From the NCBI RefSeq assembly GCF_900113705.1, contig NZ_FOQI01000017.1, forward strand, positions 49,409 to 113,408: a stretch of 64,000 nucleotides of DNA, in the 5' to 3' direction. This DNA comes from Collimonas sp. OK307 (GTDB lineage: Bacteria; Pseudomonadota; Gammaproteobacteria; Burkholderiales; Burkholderiaceae_D). Positions within the stretch are counted from its first letter, which is position 1. Each line of letters begins with the position of its first letter. A program made the translations under genes and the position numbers. This document shows positions 45,965 to 54,066 of this stretch, in pieces. The notes beneath the pieces were generated by a model. That model made no database searches, was not told the DNA's origin, and worked only from the letters and a program-made list of their open reading frames with translations.

Positions 45965-47467
45965 TCATTCAAGAAATGGCTTAATTTTATCTATTTCAAA
46001 CATCGCTCGATCTTGCAAATACGTCGGTATACCTATCGGGATGTTCCAACTCGCAAGGTGAAGGGAAAAACCAAATTTTCTTGTTTGTGGATTTAAATCA
46101 TTTGCTTTTGCTTTCTCCAGACCTTCAACTAAGCCGATGCGACCATTTGCTACCGCTTCAGCGAACATTTCAAATTCATCGACATTCAGAAAATACATAT
46201 TCTCCAATGGAATTCCGCCATTAACATATTTTGCACGAATAGCGTCTAAACTAGCTTTAGCGACTCCTTCGTATAAGGTTGCGCCATTCCCAAGATAAAG
46301 ATCTTTGTATGTAACGACAATCAAATAATTAGAATTTTTGTTGCGGACTGCGAAGTGTGGATTGGTTGAATTCGATAAAGTCGTCATTACCTCATTCGCT
46401 TGTTCGATCGCTTTGAAAATGGATTGAGCCTTATCTTCTACTACTTCACACAAGTGGGCGACCTTCCCTTGATACGCCATCTCGACCGCTTTCGCATCCA
46501 CAAACACGCTAGAATTGCCGTCTGTGATAACGAAATCTACCAATTTTTTATCGTCGCCGAAAGTCGCCCTCAATTCAGCTTCTGTCGTGTATGACAGCTT
46601 TGTATGTTGAATCGCCGTTTCTACACTTCTCTCAAAAATGTAGCCGAACTCGTTCATGAATTTCTGTGCATCCCAAACTCTCATACGATCATAGATAAAA
46701 TGCTCAATACACCGGAGCAGGACGTGGCGCTCCGAGCAAATAAATCTGATTCCGTCTTCAATTAATGGGAAAGCGAGAAATGGCGTTTGTTCATAATATT
46801 CCTCTCCTAGTACTTTTCCTTGGTTTCTGGCATTAACTTGATCCTTGATATCTGAAAACCGCTTAGAAAAAATTCGGAGAAAAATGTTAATTTCAGGAAT
46901 GGAATATTTTTTTATGAGCGGCGAGAAAAAATTTTGATCTATCGCGTGAACGTCTTCTCCTGAAAAGCGCATGAACAGCATAAGAGAGAGCTCTAAAAAC
47001 GTTTCGACACTCAGACCTGTAAGGTTGCGAAATTCTGTTTTTATGAAGTGATCCGGTGGTAGTGCCACGAACAAAATAAATTGCCTGGCCAAATGACTAA
47101 ATCTGAATTCTTCCTGATAAATAAATTGCTGATAGGCGAGGCTTCGTAAGAAAAGTGTGAGGTGTTCAAACTCGGAGGGAAGGCGAGCTTTCCCTCCGAG
47201 ATCTAACATACGTTGAATGGCATTTCGAATGTCTGAATTTGAAGGAATTGCTTTTCCCGATTCAAAACTTTGTTCGTCTGAAATTACCCATTTAATAAGA
47301 AGAAAAACAAGCCAGGGGTGCTTTTGAAGTTGCTCCATCGCGTTCTTTGCAGGGAGGTGCAAATAGTTAAAGCATCCCTTGATGAAGGCCGTTGTATCGT
47401 ATTTTCGAAAGTTGTTACGTATCGTTTTATAGGCATCAAAAAAACGATCTTCGCTGAATTCAGTCAT
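45965..47467 (-). CDS. uncharacterised protein with PD-(D/E)XK-like nuclease motif
   Basis: 500 aa, AT-rich unlike its neighbours, so recently acquired. ATG 47467 is favoured by AAGGA 8 bases upstream; an earlier ATG is in frame. Soluble and mostly helical for the first 270 residues. Then FGYIFERSVETAI (about 274-286), LVDFVITDGNSSVFVDAKAV with D311, D324 and K326 in a D-x12-DAK spacing, as in PD-(D/E)XK nucleases. No signal or membrane segment. Position in a mobile region makes a defence nuclease plausible. Family not recognised. Confidence 0.7.
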   Translation of the reverse strand: MTEFSEDRFFDAYKTIRNNFRKYDTTAFIKGCFNYLHLPAKNAMEQLQKHPWLVFLLIKWVISDEQSFESGKAIPSNSDIRNAIQRMLDLGGKARLPSEFEHLTLFLRSLAYQQFIYQEEFRFSHLARQFILFVALPPDHFIKTEFRNLTGLSVETFLELSLMLFMRFSGEDVHAIDQNFFSPLIKKYSIPEINIFLRIFSKRFSDIKDQVNARNQGKVLGEEYYEQTPFLAFPLIEDGIRFICSERHVLLRCIEHFIYDRMRVWDAQKFMNEFGYIFERSVETAIQHTKLSYTTEAELRATFGDDKKLVDFVITDGNSSVFVDAKAVEMAYQGKVAHLCEVVEDKAQSIFKAIEQANEVMTTLSNSTNPHFAVRNKNSNYLIVVTYKDLYLGNGATLYEGVAKASLDAIRAKYVNGGIPLENMYFLNVDEFEMFAEAVANGRIGLVEGLEKAKANDLNPQTRKFGFSLHLASWNIPIGIPTYLQDRAMFEIDKIKPFLE

Positions 47468-47910
47468 TGCCATCATCCTTAGCCCATTTAGCATCAATGC
47501 CGCGTGAATAATGTACCATTTGAAACGGCAAGAATCAGGAACTTTCTCAAGCTGAAAAGTGCATAGAGCAAAAAGGCGACGTCATAATCCATGAAGATGC
47601 CTCATACGTCGCTGGACTCCGATGCGCTCACACGCCGGTCAATTGTTCGTTGAACGCCTGCTTCTGAGTAAATCGAAAGACTGCTTTGGGTAAGCGGCCA
47701 CTCAGCGCGACCGTTTGACTGGAGACCAGCCAAGTGGAGTCATTCATAACAGTCAGATATCCGGCATCACACCTAGTCTAAATTTCGCCGAAGAAAGTGA
47801 ATCGGACAAATACCAATGATTACTCGGAATTCCTAGGAAATTGAATTAAAAACCTGCGCAAATGCTTTCATTGCTCAAGCTTTCAAGTGAGTTACTTTAG
47901 GCATGGCGTT
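47468..47910. other. intergenic, nothing recognised
   Basis: About 440 bases between the two large minus-strand genes; no ORF, hairpin with T-tract or RNA recognised. It should hold the promoter of the 500-aa protein gene. Confidence 0.5.
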
Positions 47911-50900
47911 TCAGCGCTCTCTATTTTTCTCTGCATCGCTGTCCGAAGTGCTCGAATCAGGTTTAGACGAATAGAACAGTCGAATCGAGTCAACATCTCC
48001 AAGTTCCACCTTCCGAGAGATCTTCAATTTGAGATCAACGAGAAGCTTAGTGTCATCGCGTTCGAGGTAAGAGACGTCTACGAAACATCCCTCTTCAAAT
48101 TCCCTGAAAGTGACAGCTTTAAAGGTATTTTGTGCAAGCAGGATGGACTCTCCAAACGGAAGCGGAGCAACATAAACCTCGATTTCATTGAAGTTGCAGA
48201 TGTAACTATCACCCCGCCCTTCGAAGCGCTGCACACGTAAGTCGTCCGGCCTTGCGTGCTCTCGCCCGTAGTCGGCATGCTGCCACTGCCAAACCCATTC
48301 GGGACGCGTCGCATTATCCAGCATCAGAATCGGGCGCCCTCCTTGCGCTACAACGCGCGCCGCTTCCGCCTTTACCGCAACCCAATAGGCTTCTGCGTTA
48401 GGTACGAACAAATCTCGCGTCTTGGAGCCAACGAGTATGTCGTTAAGCACTATGACTCCGATTTGGCGCGCCATCGTATCTGACCAGAATTGATCTTCGT
48501 TCCCTGCACGCTGATCCATTTCGGTGCTGGTAAGCTCCCCCTTGCGGACCTGCTGCATTGTCAGCGTGAAGTCTTCCAAACCATCGGCACTGGAGTTAAC
48601 CGTACTGAACAACTGCAATGGGAACTCGCCTGATTCAGACTTGAATCCCTTGCTGGACGCGAACCGCGCGAGTTGCTTCAATCGTTCAGGGTCGACAGGC
48701 GCCATCGTCAAGGCGTCTTCTCTCTTTGATTCCATCAAATCCCTCAATGACTCTATGCCATGCTTCGCGCGCGCACGTCCTTGAACAGCATCATGCGACT
48801 TATCTGTGCGTTCGAGTAGTGTTGATAGCACTTTGGGCGACAACTCCTCAGTTTGGTCGAGGCGCTGTAACCAGTCCTTCACCCTCTGACGAAGAATATC
48901 GAAGCTTTTATATTGCTGGGGTATCCAGATATCGACTTGACGTCGCAGCGACTCACTCGCCGTCCATTCGGAAGTTGAGATGACGGCAAATAGGACAAGC
49001 TGTTGCTCCTGAAGCGACGCCACATCGTCAGCGCCAGAAAACGAGTAGACACGCGAGCTAACCATCTCTGGTCGCTCCATGTCCTTGATGCGTTCCACAA
49101 ACTGACTGAGCAACCCGACGTACCCACCTGGCCGTTCGCCGCCGGCCGCATATTGGCGGACCTTGGCTGTGAGAAATTCGGCAGCCGTGAGTTCATTTAG
49201 TGGCTCAGAGAGAGTGCCACCACTCCGCCACTGTTTGCCGTTAAGCATACCTGCAGCGATTTCCATTGCAAGCGAGTCGCCAAGCGATTCTGACTTGTCC
49301 TGCCCCGCCCAGAAAAGCAATATTTCCACAACGAGCAGCCGTATGTCAGTCCAAAAATTCTTAAGCGCGGCGACCAACACTCCTCTCTGCAACGCCTTGA
49401 GGTTGCCGCCACTCCACTCGATATCATGTTCGGTAAAGCCCAATATATCGGACAAATTCGACCAATTGAGCTTCAAATGTTCCAGAGTCAGGTAGATCGT
49501 TTTACCATACAGAGCAATGGGTTCATGCTCGTACTGGTGACTGCCCCACCACTTACAAAGCACGTCAACCAACCACTCTGCGGCTATTCGGTCACCTCGA
49601 GCAACGGCGGCGAGCAGCATTCGCGCGGTTTCCTGAACGTGAGTTGAGTTTAGGCGACTTATCGTAGGTGCCAATACCCATTCGAAATCCTTTGAAGCAT
49701 CGGGCACGTCGGCAATAGTGGTTCGCGCGTTCTCCCAGCCAGCAACGAAGGTCGAGACGACCTCCTCGTAGACCCGGTGAAGAGGAGCGCGAAGTGTGAC
49801 CATTCGGTGATGGCCGTGCTCCATGACTCCCTGCTCTTCCAACCTCTGTATCCACCACCCGCCCAATTGATACATCATCAATGGCGGCAACAGTAGGACA
49901 TTCTCTCGAATTTCCACGGGGGACGAGCGCAGCTCGTCACCTTCAATATGTTGTGCAAAGTGACAGAGTCGGCGAACAGGCCGAGTATCAACATCCATCG
50001 TACCAATTGCTGCAAGAAAAATGGAACGATAGGTGTCGGCCCATCCAAGATAGAGTGCTCGTTCGGCGAAGCTCTGTATGTCCGGTAACAATGCCCAGCT
50101 GCCAACAGTGCCGTCATCACTCCTCGCTAGGGAAGCTCCAAGTAGTAGCTGATGCAAGGTGACCAAAGTGTCGTATGCGCGCTCGAACGCTTCTACATCT
50201 GGCCTCCCTGCTGCAGCCCGGGCATCAGCCTCCAGTTCATTGAGAATGGATTTGACTCGAATACCGAATCTTTCTCGCCTGGTTGGTTTGAAGACGAACG
50301 ACAAACGCAATAGCAACCTTAGCCAGCCGGAGAGGGCGGGGCCATATTCGACTCGTGCCAGAGGGGTTGATTCACGGTACTCGGCCCCCGGAGTCATGGG
50401 AACCGTCAGTAGCGGCCAATCTGTTCGCAGAAATGCTTGATTGCCTTTTGGGCGGGGCCATCTGCAAGCTGCTCGCATCCATGACATTACAGCCCACCGC
50501 AGAAGCCAAAGCCGAACATTCGTGAGTCGCGCCGGCTCAGTCAGACGAAGCATGCCCTGAATTTCGCCGTGGTTGAATGCGAATCGACTAAGCAGAATTT
50601 TTGGTCCCTCTGGCACTTTATCATCCAAATAGCTGGGGGCTGGAATCCACCCCTTGGCCTGTGCCTGTGCAAGCACTTGAAAGGCGTTCAGGCGCATGAC
50701 GTCCCGAGGTAGTGCAACATTGATGGCGTAGCGGTGAACGACATTCAACTGAACTTCAGGGCGCAAGAACTCAACCGTCCTGTACAGAAAATAGGTTGTT
50801 AGGGCTGCGTTCACCAAAAACCAAGCCGCATCCAGCTCAACCCAAATCGGTAGAAATGAAGTTCCATACGAAGGTAGGAGGATATATTGAACTGCCATCA

Positions 50901-51510
50901 CCACCACCAAAGCAAGTGAGGATAGTCCAGCAGCTAAGGCTCCCGTATCTAGCACGTACAGGTGAACGAAAGCCTCAGCCGCTGGCCTTTTCTGGAGAAA
51001 GACGGTCACGAACGCAATGACTATCGGATAAACTAACGCCGCCAGCGTTGCTTGTACTGACCATAGCGTCGAAAAATGAGCCAATTGTTCGGATGCTTGC
51101 CATGATGTCCAACTTGGGACAAACCATTCTGATGGCAATTCGTGAAAGAGCATCTGGATTGCGAGGACAAAGGCCATCAATGACAGAGAGAACCGCACAG
51201 GATGTTCACCAGCGTATAGCAGTTCGTGCTCCAGCCGAGAGAATGCAAATTTCTTCCGGTAGCGATTAAACGCGAGCCACTTTGCCTCGTCGCGACGGAC
51301 AACTCTTTGTATTGACCAAGGTGTATTCAGCCAGCTCGCTGTGTACCGGTACCCATTGAGCAAATTGCCTACCATCGTTTGTACTTGCGCCCGGACGGCC
51401 CTAGGTAATGATCGGCCAAGCGTCATTAACAACCGCAGCTTTTGAATTAGTACAGGCGTCATTAGGTTATCCTCGACGGCCCGAAGCAACTTATTGAAAT
51501 TTTTGATCAT
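47911..51510 (-). CDS. giant uncharacterised membrane protein (1199 aa)
   Basis: Four hydrophobic segments near the N-terminus (about 107-124, 150-173, 188-212, 228-247) follow a basic cytosolic start. The remaining 950 residues are soluble, mainly helical, with no Walker, nuclease, protease or kinase motif that I can see. The C-terminus is acidic and Ser-rich. No signal peptide. A large membrane-anchored cytosolic body resembles the build of some phage-defence or NTP-independent sensor proteins, but I cannot assign a function. Higher GC than the 500-aa gene, so the two may not share origin. Confidence 0.75.
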   Translation of the reverse strand: MIKNFNKLLRAVEDNLMTPVLIQKLRLLMTLGRSLPRAVRAQVQTMVGNLLNGYRYTASWLNTPWSIQRVVRRDEAKWLAFNRYRKKFAFSRLEHELLYAGEHPVRFSLSLMAFVLAIQMLFHELPSEWFVPSWTSWQASEQLAHFSTLWSVQATLAALVYPIVIAFVTVFLQKRPAAEAFVHLYVLDTGALAAGLSSLALVVVMAVQYILLPSYGTSFLPIWVELDAAWFLVNAALTTYFLYRTVEFLRPEVQLNVVHRYAINVALPRDVMRLNAFQVLAQAQAKGWIPAPSYLDDKVPEGPKILLSRFAFNHGEIQGMLRLTEPARLTNVRLWLLRWAVMSWMRAACRWPRPKGNQAFLRTDWPLLTVPMTPGAEYRESTPLARVEYGPALSGWLRLLLRLSFVFKPTRRERFGIRVKSILNELEADARAAAGRPDVEAFERAYDTLVTLHQLLLGASLARSDDGTVGSWALLPDIQSFAERALYLGWADTYRSIFLAAIGTMDVDTRPVRRLCHFAQHIEGDELRSSPVEIRENVLLLPPLMMYQLGGWWIQRLEEQGVMEHGHHRMVTLRAPLHRVYEEVVSTFVAGWENARTTIADVPDASKDFEWVLAPTISRLNSTHVQETARMLLAAVARGDRIAAEWLVDVLCKWWGSHQYEHEPIALYGKTIYLTLEHLKLNWSNLSDILGFTEHDIEWSGGNLKALQRGVLVAALKNFWTDIRLLVVEILLFWAGQDKSESLGDSLAMEIAAGMLNGKQWRSGGTLSEPLNELTAAEFLTAKVRQYAAGGERPGGYVGLLSQFVERIKDMERPEMVSSRVYSFSGADDVASLQEQQLVLFAVISTSEWTASESLRRQVDIWIPQQYKSFDILRQRVKDWLQRLDQTEELSPKVLSTLLERTDKSHDAVQGRARAKHGIESLRDLMESKREDALTMAPVDPERLKQLARFASSKGFKSESGEFPLQLFSTVNSSADGLEDFTLTMQQVRKGELTSTEMDQRAGNEDQFWSDTMARQIGVIVLNDILVGSKTRDLFVPNAEAYWVAVKAEAARVVAQGGRPILMLDNATRPEWVWQWQHADYGREHARPDDLRVQRFEGRGDSYICNFNEIEVYVAPLPFGESILLAQNTFKAVTFREFEEGCFVDVSYLERDDTKLLVDLKLKISRKVELGDVDSIRLFYSSKPDSSTSDSDAEKNRER

Positions 51511-52025
51511 CCCTGATCCCGTCGTTGTTTATTATTTGGGTTGGTCATCAGCATGATTGCCGGCATGTCTCGCATCATAATACCTTGCGCGAGCTGACTG
51601 GCTCCACCTCGCGCGGTGGGTGTATGGCATCGGGCAACGTGATACGTCGGGCACATGTTTTTAGTCTATGGATCTACGCGCGCGACTGGCAGCTTTCAGT
51701 TATGGATTCAACCGGTGAATCATCGCTGAGTGACCATCCGGTTTTGGCCGGATCCAGCTGGTCGATCGCGAAAGCAGACTGCCCGCTTACGCTAACGGCA
51801 TTGTAGACACTCAAGGAGTTCGACGTGAACACCGCTAGAATTGGCTAACGTTAGTCCGCACTGATAGACCGGACCGGCACGGTGGTCAATTCGCAGCAGC
51901 ACCCGCGATTGGTGGCCTACTGATCACGAATCAAACATTAAATTTTGAACCGGACCTCCAAATCGCGAACCAGAGAAAGTAGATTGAATTTGTATGGGTA
52001 ACGCCCATAGATCCGAGCAGCCAAA
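51511..52025. other. non-coding region with second junction repeat
   Basis: Between the giant gene and the hairpin. Short open frames only. Contains junction repeat 2. Confidence 0.5.
51905..51964. repeat. junction repeat 2 (matches 45763-45825)
   Basis: CTGATCACGAATCA (51920-51933) and AAATTTTGAACCGGAC (51940-51955), same order and spacing as repeat 1. The tRNA-like half is more decayed here. Confidence 0.55.
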
Positions 52026-52080
52026 AGAAAAAAGCGCTTAATAATCAAACTAACCATTTGATTATTAAGCGCTTTTTTCT
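52026..52080. terminator. 24-bp perfect hairpin, bidirectional terminator
   Basis: Arms 52026-52049 and 52057-52080 are perfectly complementary with a 7-base loop (CTAACCA). Both strands end in a T6 run, so it can stop transcription from either side, between the giant gene module and the satellite element. Confidence 0.85.
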
Positions 52081-52116
52081 TGCTATCCCAGATAACTATC
52101 TAAGCAGCTGACTCTT

Positions 52117-52133
52117 TGGCGAGACGGGGATTC
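52117..52133. repeat. distal attachment site of the tRNA-Ser element (candidate)
   Basis: TGGCGAGACGGGGATTC; the last 13 bases are identical to 62508-62520 inside tRNA-Ser(GGA), and TGGC precedes both. Confidence 0.5.
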
Positions 52134-52189
52134 ATATCATGGCCGTACACCAGCATAAACAAAGGATTTAACCTATTTAAAACTTTGCC

Positions 52190-52215
52190 GTGCCCCCAAA
52201 CATGCCCCCAAAATG
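52190..52215. repeat. TGCCCCCAAA double repeat (integrase-promoter type)
   Basis: GTGCCCCCAAA-CATGCCCCCAAAATG. The same double motif lies at 62367-62390 and a single inverted copy touches the integrase start at 62335. Here no integrase follows, so it may be a relic of an earlier integrase promoter. Confidence 0.45.
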
Positions 52216-52892
52216 ATTTTCTACTCATTGGCATGGATGTACCGCGCACTTGAATTGGAACCATCGTCAACGTTCTCAATGGCATCACACTTCCTCATGT
52301 ATACGTCAATTACGATGTTCAAGATCAAAACGGCAGGCATTTTAGCTGCGCCAACATCCCATTCATAATTGCTAACGGCGGAGCATCCTTGACGTCGAGC
52401 GCGAGATCTAGCGCCTTGTCGGCGATGTCAGGGCAACCGCGCTATCAAAAAAAGGGGGGTATCGTCCTTTTAGTACCTAGTCGCGAACATTAATCGGAAC
52501 CTCTCGTGCGGCTACGCAAATTTTTTTTGTCGAATCCAGGATATGAATTTCCTCAGAGAAATTTTTTGGTGGCGCGGACGGCCTTCAAGGCCCTGCAAAT
52601 CGCTTTCGTCGGTGGACATAGAACAGTGCGTCGGACACCTAAAGTGAGCGATTCTGCTGGCTTCTGACGTGCCGGAAAGGGCATGTGCTGGATATGGCTG
52701 ATGGCGTGCGCTTGATTTTCTTACCTGTCGAATTTTTCTCGGAGCGTTTTAGAAAAGTTATTGTCCAATAAAGTGTTATGCGATTCGTTTTCGACTTCGC
52801 TGCGCCTAGCCCGATGGGGCGAACAGCGGGTTCCCTTGCCCGACTGGCCCGGCTTTCTTTTTGCAAGGGTATTCGCGTCAAGGGGCGCAACC
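52216..52892. other. non-coding, nothing recognised
   Basis: No convincing gene. Includes homopolymer-rich stretches (A7G6 at about 52446, T7 at about 52524). Confidence 0.45.
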
Positions 52893-53447
52893 ATGAGCCG
52901 TACCAATCCACCCAAAACCTCACCGGTCAAGACGACATCGGACGAAGGTGCAATCGCTGCTCTTTCAAACGACCAACGCTGCGAACTGGTCGAAAAAGCT
53001 GGAAGCGGCAAAATCACAAGCGGCGAAACGGAACTGCTTGCCGATGATATTCACCGAGCCATTGAGAAGGCGCAACTCGCGACTACTCAAGTCGCGCATC
53101 AAGATGACCCAAAATTCGCCGTTTATGCTGAACCCGCCATTCGGGCTGAGAGCGCAACGGCGAGTTTGTCGCAAATGACTCCTGTCGTGATAAGTATTGC
53201 AGTCAAGTACAAGCGTGACCGGAAACACTGCGGCACTAAAGGCGGCGACAAAAGAAAAGAAAAGACCGCACCGCTGCATAAGCGTGTCATCGAAGCCGGT
53301 CGCCGCCTCAAGCAGGATGGAACGTTGGATCGCAAGCTGGTTTCCGAATTAATCGATAAATATAATTTCAATTTATCGGACAAACAGTTGCGTACGATTC
53401 TTCGAAACAACGGCGTATTGCCGCAGCCGAGACAGGAACGGAAGTAG
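52893..53447 (+). CDS. hypothetical satellite protein
   Basis: 184 aa from ATG 52893 (AAGGGG upstream); the open frame extends to 52761 without a ribosome site. N-terminal half acidic/Ala-rich; C-terminal half basic (KYKRDRKHCGTKGGDKRKEK, then NFNLSDKQLRTILRNNGVLP), probably DNA-binding. First gene of the satellite on this strand. Family not recognised. Confidence 0.6.
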   Translation: MSRTNPPKTSPVKTTSDEGAIAALSNDQRCELVEKAGSGKITSGETELLADDIHRAIEKAQLATTQVAHQDDPKFAVYAEPAIRAESATASLSQMTPVVISIAVKYKRDRKHCGTKGGDKRKEKTAPLHKRVIEAGRRLKQDGTLDRKLVSELIDKYNFNLSDKQLRTILRNNGVLPQPRQERK

Positions 53448-53510
53448 CTTATCGTTGTTCCCTGTCACAGGTAATCATCTATGTACTCTTATCAATCTTG
53501 GAGTTCATAG

Positions 53511-53714
53511 ATGGAAAACTCGCAATTCTTCCACGGCGGTGCGTTTGACATTCCGGCCTTCTGCAAAGCGCACAACATCAGCCGCGCCCTACTCTACAAA
53601 TTGCTGCGTGAAGGCAGAGGCCCTACATTGATGAAATGTGGACGCCGCACACTTATTTCCACGGAGACCGCTGCTGACTGGCGGCGCAATCTCGAAGCGA
53701 AATCTGCTGCGTGA
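53511..53714 (+). CDS. small HTH DNA-binding protein
   Basis: 67 aa. DIPAFCKAHNISRALLYKLLREGRGP is a MerR/excisionase-like helix-turn-helix. GGAG at about 53499 precedes ATG. Ten bases ahead of the AlpA gene. Could be an excisionase or regulator of the element. Confidence 0.7.
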   Translation: MENSQFFHGGAFDIPAFCKAHNISRALLYKLLREGRGPTLMKCGRRTLISTETAADWRRNLEAKSAA

Positions 53715-53723
53715 GGGGCCACC

Positions 53724-53948
53724 ATGGAAACAATACTCAGAATTTCCGACGTTCGCCGAATCACTGGCTTGAGTCGGTCTAGCATTTATGCAAAAGCTGC
53801 CAGAAATGAATTCCCCCACCCAATCAAACTTGGTGATCGCGCTGCCGGATGGCTTGAATCAGAAATTTCTGCGTGGCTGGAGGACCGTATTGCTGAAAGT
53901 CGCCGTGGCATTCACCAGCCCATTTATGTGGGCAAGGGGATGCCATGA
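53724..53948 (+). CDS. AlpA-family regulator
   Basis: 74 aa. ILRISDVRRITGLSRSSIYA then FPHPIKLGDRAAGWLESEIS is the AlpA signature. AlpA of the P4/CP4-57 type activates integrase or excision and is a hallmark of P4-like satellites. AGGGG precedes the ATG. Confidence 0.88.
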   Translation: METILRISDVRRITGLSRSSIYAKAARNEFPHPIKLGDRAAGWLESEISAWLEDRIAESRRGIHQPIYVGKGMP

Positions 53949-54066
53949 ACGGGAGCGGCATGCAATGCAAAGCTTCCCGAGCCGGACTGAAAACCGGGGC
54001 AGCTTCTAAACTACAGCATTTTTGTAACCATAATGCCGGGCTTCCAGCATTGCAAGAGGGGGGCGT

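Noticed and set aside
45786..45968. 60-codon minus-strand frame after the recombinase
   Set aside because: Runs through the junction repeat, no ribosome site and no recognisable protein.
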